NCBI RefSeq assembly: GCF_003255815.1
Contig: NC_037673.1
Span: forward strand, 91,053,715 to 91,117,714
Direction of reading: 5' to 3'
DNA: 64,000 nucleotides
Source of the DNA: Theropithecus gelada
Lineage: Eukaryota; Chordata; Mammalia; Primates; Cercopithecidae
The position numbers and the translations under genes were made by a program. Below are positions 36,296 through 48,060 of this stretch, in pieces. Position 1 is the stretch's first letter; each line of letters opens with the position of its first letter. Below the pieces are notes generated by a model, which made no database searches, had not been told where the DNA came from, and saw only the letters and a program-made list of their open reading frames with translations.

Positions 36296-36607
36296 TTTTT
36301 GTTTCTGTTTTGTTTTTGTTTTTTTGAGACAAGGTCTTGCCCTGTCACTCAGGCTGGAATGCAGTGGCACAATCACTGCTCACTGCAGCCTCAATCTCAT
36401 AGGCTCAGGTGATCCTCCCACCTCAGCCTCCTTAGTAGCTGGGACCACAGGCACACACCACAAAACCCAGCTAATTTTTAAAATGTTTATAGAGACAGGG
36501 TTTCGCTATGTTGCCCAGACTGGTCTTAAACTGCTGAACTCAAGCAACTGGACTGCCTCAGCCTCGCAAAGTGCTGGGATTACAGGTATGAGCTACCACA
36601 CCCAGCC
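36296..36607 (-). repeat. AluJ-like, antisense
   Basis: Reverse-complement Alu with J-type features ('gcctcaatctcataggctcaggtg', 'tgttgcccagactggtctt'). A 212-codon open frame through it (35997-36635) is Alu/L1 chimaeric chance coding. Confidence 0.92.
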
Positions 36608-36929
36608 AGACCAGTCTATTTTTTTAGTCTGGTAGGACTAGTCCCTTTGCAATAGTTTTCTTTTTTCAGAATTGTCCTTCCTAGCAACTCTTGATTTTTC
36701 CATACAAATTTAGAATAAGTTTGTCTAGTAACAAAAATGGAAAGTTCTGTTGGCCTTTTAAATGAAATCATTAAATATATAGCCTACTTTAGAGAGTATT
36801 TAATTCTTTATGATAGTCATTCTAAAGAATTAGTATGTTTTTCCCTTTATTCAAGTCTTCTTTTATATCCCTCAGTAGTAGTCTAAGTTTTCTTCATATA
36901 GATCAATTTCTTCGTAAAAAAATTTGAAA

Positions 36930-37075
36930 AGCAGGGACTTTTAAAAATACCCTCTAGGCCCTACGCTACACCAGTTGATTAGAGCTTCTGAGAGAGCCTG
37001 GGCCTGCTGTTCTATTACTGTTTTCTTGCTGGTCAGTCCCTCCAGCCATGATTCTAATGTGCAGCCAGAGATGGG
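36930..37075 (+). mobile_element. MER5-like DNA transposon fragment
   Basis: It contains 'ttagagcttctgagagagcctggg' and ends 'gattctaatgtgcagccagag', as in the MER5 group, but with an extra 40-base insertion in the middle. Diverged; tentative. Confidence 0.45.
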
Positions 37076-37456
37076 TTTATTTCCAGTTGTTTTATCAGTT
37101 ACTGTAATTTTAAGTGAATCTTCCTTCCATTATATCCTCTAAGGGAAGATCTTGTTGTTTATATGTGCACTCCATTTCCACATATTTATTTTGTGCTGAA
37201 CCACTTCATGGTAAGTAATAGTTTTTCAAGTGATAGATTATTTTCCATGTAAAAATCTTACCTGCAAATAATTTTACCCAGCTTAATACGTTTTCAAACT
37301 GTCTTTGAAGTTTTCTTGAGTCAGTTCATCTCCTTATTTATTTGTTTATCGTTCTTCAGTGAATTTATATGAACTTACCTTTGTAATTGTGAATTTCTGG
37401 GAAATAATTTTACTTTTGAACATATCTGATTTTGATTACATATGTATATACACATG

Positions 37457-37458
<2 letters not shown>

Positions 37459-37498
<40 letters not shown>
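37459..37498. repeat. (CA)n microsatellite
   Basis: A nearly pure dinucleotide tract of about 20 units, likely polymorphic. Confidence 0.97.
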
Positions 37499-37499
<1 letters not shown>

Positions 37500-38075
37500 T
37501 CTGAAGTGAAACCCTTAATAAGAAAGACTGAGTATTAAGGTTAAAATTAAACTATACAAATCCACCATCCATCTCCTAACTAAGCCTAATGAACACAAGT
37601 AGCTAAAGTATGGGTGTATATGCTAATAATAGAGAGAAAAGCAATAATAATAGAAATGTGGTCCTGAAAACAGGCTTGTGAAGATAAATCTGCTTCATTC
37701 TACCCAAGCCCTTTAAGATACACATTCATTGTAAGAATTTACCAAGCATCTGCCATGTTTTAAGCATATTAAGTATAGGATCATAATTAGGTACAATTGA
37801 ATATTCAGGACAATATCTAATTCAGAATGGTATCTAACAATCATGAAAATCAAAAATTAAGAAAACCTTACAAAACCAAGACAAATATGCCAGAATCTGA
37901 GAGGAACTGACACTAATTAGAAGCTGGAATGAGAATAACCTTTGGGCTTCCATTTTTACTACCTCCACGACTCACTTCTTGTTCTAATCTACCATGACCT
38001 GTGCTTGGAATTTTGCAGTTGACTCTTAAGAGGTCTCCATGAGTCTGTCCTTGGCTTTCTTCAGTCTGTTCTCAA
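37500..38075. other. Intergenic stretch with nothing recognised
   Basis: AT-rich, no exon, RNA or repeat that I can name. Confidence 0.4.
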
Positions 38076-38079
38076 CAGC

Positions 38080-38645
38080 AGCTGGAGTGAGCCTGTCAAA
38101 ATACAGATCACACCCCTGGATACTCAAAGCCCCCACTGGTTTCCCATCTTTTTCTTAAAAGCCAGAGTCATTACAATAGCCTATAGGCCCTAAATAATCT
38201 GGTAGCATGTTCTCTCTAAGACCGCTTGTCCTCCTATACTCCTGCCTGATTTACTGTGCTCCAGCCACATGCGTCCCTGTTGCTTTCCATACAGACACAC
38301 CAGGCATGCACCACCAAGACCTCTTTGCACGTGTCAGTTTTTTCTGCCTGGAGTGCAGTTCTTCCTTCAGATTTTTTCATGGCTCACTGTTATTTCCTTG
38401 GTGACATGGCTCAAATGTCACCATCTCACAAGGACTTTCCTGCTTTATTTTTCTGCATAGAAATTATTACCATTTAATTTAGTGTGTCTTTTACATAATT
38501 AATGTGTTTGAGCTGTGTTTTACCCTTCCTGACCCTACTAGAATAAAAACTCCTAACAGTCATGGCATTTTGTCCCTTTTCTCCATAAAGTAGCTCAAAT
38601 GCCTAACACATAGTAGAAGCTTAGTAAATACTTATTGAATTAATT
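38080..38645 (+). repeat. L2 LINE fragment
   Basis: L2 3' region: 'cactggtttcccatctttttc', 'aataatctggtagcatg', 'gctccagccacatgcg', ending 'agaagcttagtaaatacttattgaatt'. Confidence 0.85.
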
Positions 38646-38734
38646 TGCTGGGAATTACAGCTTTCCAAATATCACATTAGTTTAGAAAAACAACACATTT
38701 GGGCTGTAGCAGGGTGGGGAGTAAAAGGGAGTAG

Positions 38735-38736
38735 CC

Positions 38737-38767
<31 letters not shown>

Positions 38768-39050
38768 TGAGATGGAGTCTTGCTGTGTCACCCAGGCTGG
38801 AGTGCAGTGGTGCCATCTCAGCTCACTGCAACCTCCAACTCCTGGGTTCAAGTGATTCTCCTGCCTCAGCCTCCCAAATAGCTGGGACTACAGGCATGTG
38901 CCACCAAACCCAGCTAATTTTTGTATTTTTATTAGAGATGAGGTTTCACCATGTTAGCCAGGCTGGTCTTGAACCCCTGACCTCAGGCAATCTGCCAGCC
39001 TCGGCCTCCCAAAGTGCTGGGATTACAGGCATGAGCCACTGAGCCCAGCC
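38735..39050 (-). repeat. AluS-like, antisense
   Basis: Long T-rich tail then the reverse Alu. The target duplication AAGGGAGTAG is at 38725-38734 and 39051-39060. Confidence 0.96.
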
Positions 39051-39191
39051 AAGGGAGTAGTTTTCTTAATAAAGCAAAGCCTTCTAGAAACAGTAAACTA
39101 TAGCAAAATCTTGCACAAAAGAGCTAACAAATAGACTCTATCCCCCTTTGTTTTATCTTTTTAAAATCGACACATGTTAATTGTACCTATT

Positions 39192-39520
39192 GGCCGGGTG
39201 CAGTGGCTCATGCCTATAATCCCAGCACTTTGAGAGGCCGAGGCTGGCGGATCACCTGAGGTCAGGAGTTTGAGACCAGCCTGACCAAACCTCTCTATGT
39301 CTTAGCAGAGACATGGAGAAACCCTGTCTCTACTAAAAATACAAAATTAGCCGGTGTGGTGGCACATGCCTGTAGTCCTAGCTACTCGGGAGGCTGAACC
39401 AGGAGAATCACTTGAACCCAGGAGGCCGAGGTTGCTGTGAGCCGAGATCGCACCATTGCACTCCAGCCTGGGCACAAGAGCGAAACTCCATCTCAAAATA
39501 AATAAATTAACTAAATAAAT
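39192..39520 (+). repeat. Alu with an extra internal segment, sense
   Basis: Full-length Alu from 'ggccgggtgcagtggctca' to an AAATAAATAA tail. The target duplication AATT(G/A)TACCTATT is at 39179-39191 and 39521-39533. After 'gcctgaccaa' an extra block of about 25 bases ('acctctctatgtcttagcag') precedes 'agacatggagaaacc'. Confidence 0.95.
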
Positions 39521-39533
39521 AATTATACCTATT

Positions 39534-40350
39534 TATGGACTACAGTATACCTCCATACAAGGTGTAATGATCAAACCAGGGTAATTAGCATACCAAGTAC
39601 CTCAAACATTGATCATTTCTTTGTGTACATTCAAAATCTGTTCTTCTAGCTATTTGAAAATATATAATAAATTATTGTTAATTACAGTCACTCCATAGTA
39701 CTATAGAACACTAGAATGTATTCCTCCTATCCTGCGGTACTTTTGTATTCGTTAACAATCTTTAGTTATTCCTCTGTCTCCTTACCCATCCCCATCTCTA
39801 GTAACCACTATTCTACTCTCTACCTCCATGAGATCAATGCTTTTTTTAGCTTCTACTTATGAGTGAGAACATGCAGCATTTATCTTTCTGTGCCTGGCTC
39901 ATTTCACTTAATATTCTTCAATCTCATCCATGTTGCTGCAGATGATAGAATGTCATTCTTTTTATGGCTAAATAGTATTCCATTGTGTATATATACCAAA
40001 TTTGCTTTATCCATTCGTCTGTTGATGGACACAGATTGATTCCATACCTTGGCTATTGCGACTAGTGCTACAGTAAACATGGGGTACATGTATCCCTTTG
40101 ATGTACTGATTTCCTTTCCTTTGGATATTTACCTACTAGTGGAGTTGCTGGATCACATCATAGTTCTATTTTTAGTTTTTTGAGGCATCATTTTACTGTT
40201 TTCCTTAATGGCTGAACTAATTTACGTTCCCACCAACAGTGTAAGAGTTCCCCATTTTCCTCATCCTTGCTAGCATTTGTTATTTTTTGTCCTTTTGATA
40301 ATAACCATTCTAACTGGAGTGAGATTACACCTCATTGTGATTTTATCTTT
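39534..40350 (-). mobile_element. L1 (L1M-type) 3' fragment, antisense
   Basis: 3' UTR then the ORF2 C-terminal region read in reverse ('gtgagaacatgcagcatttatc', 'tagtattccattgtgtatatat', 'ccaccaacagtgtaagag'). It is strongly diverged and lacks an intact frame. Confidence 0.88.
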
Positions 40351-40357
40351 TTCTATT

Positions 40358-40548
40358 GAGAAAAAGGCTAGATACTAAATATTTTAGTCTTTGTGAGCCA
40401 TACGGTCTCTTTCACAACTACTGATTTCTACCGCTGAAGTGTGAAAGCAAGCAAGACAATATGTAAACAAATGAGCATGGCTGTGTTCCAATAGAACTTT
40501 GTTTCCAAAAATGCAGGATTTGACTTGTGGACCATCATTTGCTCAATG
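40358..40548 (+). mobile_element. hAT-type non-autonomous DNA transposon fragment
   Basis: It contains the widely repeated block 'gtctttgtgagccatacggtctc' and 'catggctgtgttccaatagaactttg'. The family name is not assigned. Confidence 0.55.
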
Positions 40549-40554
40549 CTGGGC

Positions 40555-40660
40555 TAGAACGGTTCACAACTTTGCTGCAAATTGGAATCACCTGAGGATG
40601 TTTAAAAACTTTTATTGCCTGGCTCCTACCCCAGGCTGCAGGAGTTTTAAAGCTTCCCAG
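40555..40660 (+). mobile_element. MER5A left part, split by an Alu
   Basis: It reads 'ttggaatcacctgaggatg', then 'cctggctcctaccccaggctg'. It resumes at 40944 after the Alu. Confidence 0.75.
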
Positions 40661-40931
40661 CCTGTAATCCCACAACTGTGGGAGGCTGAGGCAGTCAAAT
40701 CACCTGAGGTCAGGAGCTCAAGACCAGCCTGGCCAACATGGTGAAACCACGTCTCTACTAAAAATACAAAAATTAGCTGGGCATGGTGGCCCGTGCCTGT
40801 AATCCCAGCTACTTGGGAGATTGAGGCAGGAGAATCGCTTGAACCAGGAGGCAGAGGTTGCAGTGAGCTGAGATCATACCACTGCACTCCAGCCTGGGTG
40901 ACAGAGCAAGACTCAGTCTAAAAAAAAAAAA
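40661..40931 (+). repeat. Alu, 5'-truncated, inside MER5A
   Basis: It starts in the A-box region ('cctgtaatcccacaactg') and ends in an A-tail. A perfect 12-base target duplication AAAGCTTCCCAG lies at 40649-40660 and 40932-40943. Confidence 0.96.
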
Positions 40932-40943
40932 AAAGCTTCCCAG

Positions 40944-40992
40944 GTGATTCTAATGTGCAGCAAAATCCGGGAATCATCAGTCTGGGACCTTG
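40944..40992 (+). mobile_element. MER5A right part
   Basis: It reads 'gtgattctaatgtgcagc' and then a diverged terminus, continuing the left part. Confidence 0.65.
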
Positions 40993-41053
40993 TTATTCAA
41001 ACTACCATCCTCAGAAAAGAAGCATCCGTATCTACTAGGAGCCTTATCTGCTT

Positions 41054-41080
41054 TTGTTTTTGTTTTTGTTTTTGTTTTTT
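41054..41080. repeat. (TTTTTG)n simple repeat
   Basis: Four hexamer units in a row. A similar tract lies at 60702-60725. Confidence 0.85.
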
Positions 41081-41201
41081 CAATGGATTTTGTGTTCTTT
41101 CTATTGTTTGTGGTTTTTCAACTTATTAGACCCAGAAGATCCTCATAAAAACTACTAGAATAGATGCAATTTGTTAAATAGCTGCATATACAAAAATTAA
41201 C

Positions 41202-41495
41202 GACCAGGCGCAGTGTCTCATGCCTATAATCCCAGCATTTTGGGAGGCTGAGGTAGATGGATCACCTGAGGTCAACAGTTCAAGACCAGCCTGGCCAACA
41301 TTGTGAAAACCCATCTCTACTAAAAATACAAAAAATTAGGTGGGTGTGGTGGTGGGTGCCTGTAATCCCAGCTACTTGGGAGTCTGAGGCAGGAGAATCA
41401 TTTGAACTCAAGAGGCAGAGGTTGCAGTGAGCCGAGATCGCACCATTGCACTCCAGCCTAAGCAATAAGAGCGAGACTCCATCTCAAAAAAAAAA
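41202..41495 (+). repeat. AluS-like, sense
   Basis: Complete dimer starting 'gaccaggcgcagtgtctca', with an A-tail at 41486-41495. Confidence 0.94.
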
Positions 41496-41589
41496 TCAAC
41501 ATATATCTATAAAAGGAATCACTAGGTAAAAACAAAAATTAGAGAAAATATTACATTCATGTTATCCTATATATATGTATTTATTTGTT

Positions 41590-41810
41590 TATTTTCTTAT
41601 TTATTTTTGATACAGCATCTTACTTTGTCACCCAGGTTTGGAGTGCAGTGGTGTGAACATGGCTCGCTCACTTCAGTCTCCTCCTGGGCTCAAGTGATCC
41701 TCCTGCCTCAGCCCCCTGAGTGGCTGGGACCACAGGTGTGCATCACCATGCCCGGCTAATTTTTAAGTTTTTTTGTAGACATGAGAGTCTCACCACGTTG
41801 GTCAGGCTGG
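41590..41810 (-). repeat. Alu fragment, antisense, truncated
   Basis: A TTTA-rich tail and reverse Alu from 'tacagcatcttactttgtc' to 'gttggtcaggctgg'. The remaining 80 bases of the left monomer are absent. Confidence 0.9.
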
Positions 41811-41829
41811 AAAATAAATTTTAATGAGA

Positions 41830-42300
41830 GGTATACAAACCTAGATTTTAAAAACTATAAATGTCTATTGAAGTATATAAACAAAATATGAATATGCAAT
41901 GACAGCAGGTTCTTGGACGGGAAGATCTAATCTCTAAATATCTCTTCCCCAAAATTAATGTATAAATTTTGTGCAATTCTGATTGTATTCCAGAAAAGAG
42001 ATATTTTTATTTGATTTTTTAAAAATTGAATGAAACGGTCTTATAGTATTTATGGAAAAATGAATGTCTGAAATAAGTAATAAAATTATGGGAAAATAAT
42101 ATCAAGGTGGGATTAATATTACTGGCTACTAAAACATACTATAAACCACTGAATCAAACTAAGAACTTGGTAATGAGGGGCCATGAAGCAAAAAAGAGAC
42201 AACTCAACACAAACAAGGTAGAAGAAACTCATGTGGAAAACAGACCATCTAGACCCATGTTAGAACTATTATCCCCCTTCTACATTGGCCATACGCATTT
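41830..42300 (+). mobile_element. Old L1 ORF2 fragment, sense
   Basis: The frame 42107-42436 starts with L1 ORF2-like words (G-L-I-L-L-A-T-K-T-Y-Y-K-P-L), and the upstream text ('caattctgattgtattccag') fits the preceding ORF2 segment. Degenerate. Confidence 0.6.
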
Positions 42301-42398
42301 GTGTGTGTGTACATATATATTGTTTATAATTATGTATGTATTATTTACAATTATGTATATTAAGCTTTCATTAGGTAGAATTTTTACCACCAAAATTT

Positions 42399-42685
42399 GT
42401 TTTGGAGACAGGGTCTCACTCTGTCACCCAGGCTAGAATGCAGTGGTACAATCATAGCCCACTGCAGCCTTCCATCTCCCAGGCTCAAGCAGTCCTTCCA
42501 CCTTAACCTCCAAAGTAGCCAGGACTATCAGTGTGCGCCACCATGCCTGACTAATTTTTTTATTTTTTAGAGACGGGGTCTCCCTGTGTTGCCCAAGCTT
42601 GTCTCAAACTCCAGGACTCAAGCAATCCTCCTGTCTCAGCCTCCCAAAGTGCTCAGACTACAGGTATAAGGCATAAAGGCTGGCC
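42399..42685 (-). repeat. AluJ-like, antisense
   Basis: Reverse-complement dimer ('ggagacagggtctcactctg', 'actgcagccttccatctccc', 'tgttgcccaagcttgtctc'), ending 'ggctggcc'. Confidence 0.93.
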
Positions 42686-43099
42686 TAACCCAATTTTTTT
42701 TTAATTTTACCATTAAAAATCTGAGTCTTAAATAATTATTGGGTCAAAAAATTATAATTATATGCTATTTTAAAAGTAATAAAAATGAGAAAATTTAGAT
42801 CAGTCATTTAGGATGGCATGGTTACAGACAAAAATAAGAACATTTAGAAAACTATATGATACAACCAAAACTATACTCAGAATAATATTCTTAGCCTTAA
42901 ACTTTTTATTATTAAAGGAAATTTTAAAACTGTTCAATGTTAAAAGTTAGAAAAAATATCCATAAATTTTGCAATATTTATGGTGAAGTTTTGATATCCT
43001 TAAATAATGGTTTGAGATCTGTATTTCCACTTAGAATAGACAAAGATGCAAAGGAATACTGCTCCCATGTTAACAACAACCACAAAAAGAAAAAAATAA

Positions 43100-44887
43100 A
43101 GCCAGGAAATCTACAAAATCAAAACTTTTCTTGAGCCTTTCAGAGAAAGGAGATTGCCAGGCAACAGGTGAACTGAATTCAAAAAGGTGGCAAGCACCTC
43201 CAAGGACAGGTGAGACCTTTTGCACAACACAGGAGGAAAAACTTGTAGGCAAAAAAGGGGGTAAAAAAGCAATTGATGCTTTGACATATACTTAAAGGCC
43301 AAATGTATATGAAAATAACAGTAGAAACTCTGGGAACCCCCCACACATGGTGTGCCCACTGACTAACCAGCGTTCTTTCACGGACTCAACCTGGTACTTA
43401 ACGAGAAAGATTGGGACAGAGCAGAAGACCTGATGGAGCTCCCTTAGTGGGACGGGTGTACAGACAGAGAGTGGCTGCCTCTTGAGGACAAGCACAAAAC
43501 CCAGGACTTTTTGTCATACAAAGTAAAACACATCTGCCACTGGGGCAGATCAGAAAACCCTCTCACCCCCAGTCCTCAGCAAAAGGTCAACTGTCACTGG
43601 GGAGGGGTAGATTACAGCAAAAGCTGTCGCTGCTGGGGAAGATGGAGAAACCTAATCATGCCCAGCATCTTCTACAAAGCAAAGATTTCTCACAAAAGGG
43701 ACAAGACCAGGAAACTTGCTCTTGGAAGTTAAGAGACAGAATTCAGCTGCCATAGAGGGAAGGGACAGGATTATGGAGAAACTCCCACGCTTGAGGCTCA
43801 GGCCCCCAGGGCCTACGTAAGACGAAGGTTGGAACAGGAAGGCCGAGAAAGCCACCCTGCCCCCATCATGGGCAACAAACAGCACAGGACTTCTGGGAGA
43901 GTGGCAGAAGCCTGGAGAGAAACATCCCCATCCCCTCCGCCACTCTGGTGGCCAAGTATGAAGGGCCAGCTGAAAGTTGAGGATGGAGCAGAAACACTGA
44001 GAAAAACCTTCTAGCATTCTAGGCCTCATAGGAAATGCAAGATGTCAGTATGGAGGAATATGAAGTCAGTAGAATAATAATGATAGCTATAGCAACAACA
44101 AAACTTAAACCTAGCTCAACTACTGATTAGATTTACCACCCTGGTAGCCTGATGGGTGAAGAGGCATGGCTATTTTCAGAAGTAAACACTATTTACATCA
44201 GTCACTCTTATTCTTTTACATATAATGTCTGGCATTCAGTAAAACTTACAAGGCAAAAGAGTAAAAAAGAAAAAAAAAAATGCCAATTTTCAAGCGATAA
44301 AGCAGTAAATAGAACCAGACTGAGAGATGGCCCAGAGGCTGAAACTGTCAAAGTAACTTTAAAAATGCTCTGATTAATATGTTAAAGGATATAGTGGAAA
44401 ATGTGGACAACATGCATGAACATATACAGAATTTCAGCAGAGATGGAAACTATTTTAAAAAGAATAAATTGGATACACTAGAAATGAAAAACATGTTGTT
44501 ATGGATGAGGAATTCCTTCAATTGCCTTATCAACAGACTACACATAGAAGAAAGAATTAGTAAACTTGAATACAGGTTAGAATAGAGCAGTTTCAAAATA
44601 ACATCCTGAATTTCAAAAGGTGACAAGCCCTTCTGAGGAGAGCTGGAACAAGAAAAGGGAAAACAGAGAAAAAGAAAAAGTGGAGAAAAATAGAGCAGCC
44701 AAGAGTTGTGGGACAGTATGAAATGGCATAATACACATGTAGTTCAAGTCACAGAAGGAGAATGGAAAGAGATAGTGTTGGAAGAAATAATTGAAAAGAT
44801 AATTGCTGAGAATTTTCCAAAATTAATAAAAGACAACAAATCACCAACCTAAATGTTTAGAGAAGTCCAAGCAGAATATATACAAAA
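43100..44887 (+). mobile_element. HAL1/old L1-like element, 5' region and ORF1-like remnant
   Basis: The sense frame at 44379-44585 carries a coiled-coil-like run with I-E-E-R-I-S-K-L-E, a word shared with the L1/HAL1 ORF1 protein. A downstream frame ends with E-N-F-P-K-L-I-K-D, also ORF1-like. Region 43100-44000 looks like its 5' untranslated part. Stops break it. It is continued beyond the Alus at 44888 and 45182. HAL1 versus L1ME is not decided. Confidence 0.6.
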
Positions 44888-45125
44888 GGCCAGGCCTGGT
44901 GGCTCACTCCTGTAATCCCAACATTTTGAGAGGCCACGGCGGGCAGATCACTTGAGGTCAGGAGTTTGAGACCAGCCTGGCCAACGTGGCAAAACCCCGT
45001 CTCTAATGAAAATACAAAAATTAGATAGGCGTGGTGGTGCATGACTGTAGTCCCAGCTACTTGGGAGGCTGACGCATGAGAATCACTTGAACCCAAGAGG
45101 CGGAGGTTGCGATGAACCAAGATAA
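44888..45125 (+). repeat. Alu, 3'-truncated, sense
   Basis: It starts 'ggccaggcctggtggctca' and stops at 'gcgatgaaccaagat', lacking the last 40 bases and the A-tail. Confidence 0.92.
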
Positions 45126-45181
45126 GAAGAAAATCTTGAATGCAACCACAGTAAAAAAGAAATATTCCAAAAAAAGAAACC

Positions 45182-45425
45182 TGCCAGGCATGGTGGCTCA
45201 TGCCTATAATCCCAGCACTGGGCAGATCACCTAAGGCCAGGAGCTCAAGAACAGCCTGGCCAGGTGGTGGCACTCACCTGTAATCCCAGCTACTTGGGAG
45301 GCTGAGGCACGATAATCATTTGAACCCAGGAGGCAGAGGTTGCAGTGAGCCAAGATCACACCACTGCACTCCAGCCTGGGTGACAGAGCAAGACTCTGTT
45401 TCAAACAAATAAACAAACAAACAGA
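45182..45425 (+). repeat. Alu with internal deletion, sense
   Basis: It starts 'tgccaggcatggtggctca'. 'cccagcactgggcagatc' shows one loss, and 'cagcctggccaggtggtgg' joins the left monomer to the right monomer without the usual 40-50 base linker. It ends in a CAAA-rich tail. Confidence 0.92.
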
Positions 45426-45730
45426 TAAGAATTACATCATTACAAAGATGAGCAAAATGTATCAAACACGATGCAAACTAGAAGACAACGGTGCAACTTC
45501 TTTCAACTACTGAAAGAAAAACTCATCCTAGAATCCTGTATGCCCAGCAAAAGTATGTTTCAAAAATGTAGGTGAAATAAAAACTTTATAAGACAAAGAA
45601 TAAAAATAAAAATAAAACTAAGAGAATGTGTTGCCAGCAAATCTGAACTATAAAAAAAGTTAAAGGACATTCTTTAAGCAGAAGGAATATGATCCCAAAT
45701 GAGAAACTGCATCTACACAAAGGGAGAAAT
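45426..45730 (+). mobile_element. HAL1/old L1-like element, 3' part
   Basis: It contains 'ctagaatcctgtatgcccagc', 'caaaaatgtaggtgaaataaa' and 'gccagcaaatctgaac', blocks of the HAL1/L1M ORF1-to-3' region. Confidence 0.55.
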
Positions 45731-45734
45731 TGGA

Positions 45735-46375
45735 AAACTCATACATGAATGGTGGGACTGGCCCAGACTCTATGGAAAACAGTTTGGCAGTTCCTCAAAA
45801 AGTTAAACATGAAATTCACATATGACTTAGCAATTTCACTCCAAGGAATATACTCTAGAGAACTGAAACAGGCATTTGCAGAAAACTTGTACACAAATAT
45901 TCATAACAGAATTATTCACTATAATGGAAACAACCAAAATGGAAACAGCCTAAAATAGAAAAAACCCAAATATCCAACAGCTAATGAATGGATAAACAAA
46001 ATTTGGTGTATCCACATAATGAAATATTATTTAGTCATAAATAATGAAATACTGTTACATGCTACAATGTGGATGAAACTTAAAAGCATTATTCAAAGCA
46101 AAAGAAACCAGAAACAAAAGGCTACATTATGTGATTGCATGTCTATGAAATGTCAAGAGTAAGCAAATCCATAGAGTCAAAGGAGACTAGTGGTTTCCAG
46201 GGGCTGGGAGAGGAAAATAATGTGTATGGGTTTATTTTGGGAATGATTTCAAAGTTCTGGAATTAGATAGTGGCAGTGGTTGCACAAACTTGTAAATACA
46301 CTAAAAAGCACTGAATTGTATACTTTAAAATTCTAGATTTTATGAAATATAAATGATATCTCAATTGTTAAAATG
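45735..46375 (+). mobile_element. L1M 3' fragment, sense
   Basis: L1 ORF2 end and 3' UTR text ('actctatggaaaacagtttgg', 'gaatggataaacaaaatttgg', 'taaatgatatctcaattgtt'). Degenerate. Confidence 0.85.
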
Positions 46376-46539
46376 AAGAAATAATGAAATGTTTTCATCT
46401 ATGAGGACGACAAACGCTAATGATGCTCATATTGTTTTGTGGCTATGGGGAAAAAAGACACATACATTGCTTGCATCCCTCGTCGAGGATAACTCAGTAC
46501 TACATGTTAAAACGCTTTAAAAATGCACGTGCTCGGCCT

Positions 46540-46965
46540 CAGCAATTCCAATGACAGGATTTTATCATAAGGGAATAATTGAGTGCGTGTGCTAGGATGT
46601 AGGTGAAGAGATGTTTTTCACAGAATTATTTATAAAGTGAAAATGAGAAAACTTTTGTCTAAGAATAGGGGATTATTTAAATAATTGTAATCCATTCAAC
46701 ATTAAACAGATAATTATATCATATTTTCACTGACATGGGAAGTGATCCAAATACAATCTTAGGTGAAATGAAAGCAGGATATAAAATGTTGTATGCAGTG
46801 TAATCTATTTCTGTAATATATAGATCTAGTCATTATAGTCTAAAGTATATATCACTGAGTATTAACAACAGTTTGAGCAGTATGTTGTGTTTTTTGTATG
46901 TGAATATGTATTGTCTAATTTTTCTGCAATTAATATGTACTGCTTTTTTAATTTAAAACTACTGA
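46540..46965 (+). mobile_element. L1M 3' fragment, sense, second copy
   Basis: 'agcaattccaatgacagg', 'taagaataggggattattta' and 'actgacatgggaagtgatcc' follow the order of an L1MC/ME 3' end, separate from the fragment at 45735. Confidence 0.7.
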
Positions 46966-47149
46966 ATTTTCAAAACATATACGTCAAGCTTAATATCATC
47001 TATATTGAGACAAAGTGGCATTATGTGCCCCTGAAATGATGCACTGATGACAGTATTACCTATGTAATGTTTCTGCCAGAAAAGTCAAATCCAAATTTAA
47101 TTATGTGGAAACAAATACAATTTTAAGGATATTCTGCTAAACATGTGTC

Positions 47150-48060
47150 ATGGACTCTTCAAATGTCAGCATCCCAAAAAGAAAGACAGGCTGGGAGACG
47201 ATTTAGGTAAAGGCCACTAAATAAGTATTACAATTAAATACAATTCATTATCTTTGATTATGTACGGCACATTAGATAAAAATAAACCTATAGAAAAACA
47301 CATTTTTGTAAAATTGGCTAGAAAAAAGAGAAGAATAATAAGCTTCTAGAAAGGAAAAAACAATGATCATATCTAAGCAAAACATGAATCAGATGGCTTC
47401 AGTCTTCTCCACACAAACACTTAGAAGCCAGAAGGGAATGGAGCAATGCCTTCAAAATTCAGAAGGAAAAGATTTTCAAAAATAGGATTCTAAACCCAAC
47501 CAAATAATCAGTTAGGCAATAGGATAGAATAAAGAAATTTTCAGACATGTAGGATCCCAAATAGTTACCCTCTCTCAAGAAGTCACTGAAAGATGCTTTC
47601 TTCCCAAGCAAGAAAATAAACCAGGAAAGAAAAAAAAAATCCATTAAATTAGAAAATAAAAGAACCAGCATGAGATAAAGGAATCCCTAGGACGATGCTG
47701 ACGTGAAATGCCAGGATGACCACTGGCCTAGAGGGCAACATGTCCAGACAGAATCTGCATGACTCAAAAAATGAGTACAATGAGGTCTCTTACCACTTAG
47801 TTCTCAGGCTTTGTACAACCTTGTAAACCTTATAAAATATTAGATGATGTGTTCTACCAAAAAGGAAGAAATCAAGGAAAAAGACCAGAGATCCAAGAAG
47901 CAGGAACTGCAACCCAAGAGAAAGGCAAAAAGTTTCAATAATGACAACAAATGCAGGTTCGCAGATGGTAGTTCTGCAGTAGACCTCGGGAGAAATTAGC
48001 CCAAATAAGAGAAAAATGAAAGTCTCTGGTAAAGAGGTTTCTGGGAAAAAAAACTGGAGC
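47150..48060 (+). mobile_element. Old LINE/HAL1-like fragment
   Basis: 'agaagccagaagggaatgg', 'aagaaattttcagacatgtag' and 'tgttctaccaaaaaggaag' are blocks I associate with old L1/HAL1 elements. Very diverged; the family is uncertain. Confidence 0.45.

Larger units (their letters stand above)
34870..36795 (-). mobile_element. Old L1M, antisense, interrupted by two Alus
   Basis: Reverse-oriented L1M text runs through 34870-35707, 35992-36295 and 36608-36795. Examples are 'gcaaatattttctttccagtttgtc', 'cttttgtggcttttaggatttt', 'tttgatcttt...' type blocks and 'agaataagtttgtctagtaac'. The body is continuous across both Alus. No intact frame. Confidence 0.8.

Noticed and set aside
35997..36635. 212-codon plus-strand ORF
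   Set aside because: It is composed of antisense L1M sequence followed by an antisense AluJ. No independent evidence of coding.
43652..44029. 125-codon minus-strand ORF
   Set aside because: It overlaps the untranslated-like part of an old LINE/HAL1 element, has no recognisable domain, and no flanking splice or promoter signals.
44857..45416. 138- and 61-codon minus-strand ORFs
   Set aside because: They lie across two truncated Alus in antisense.
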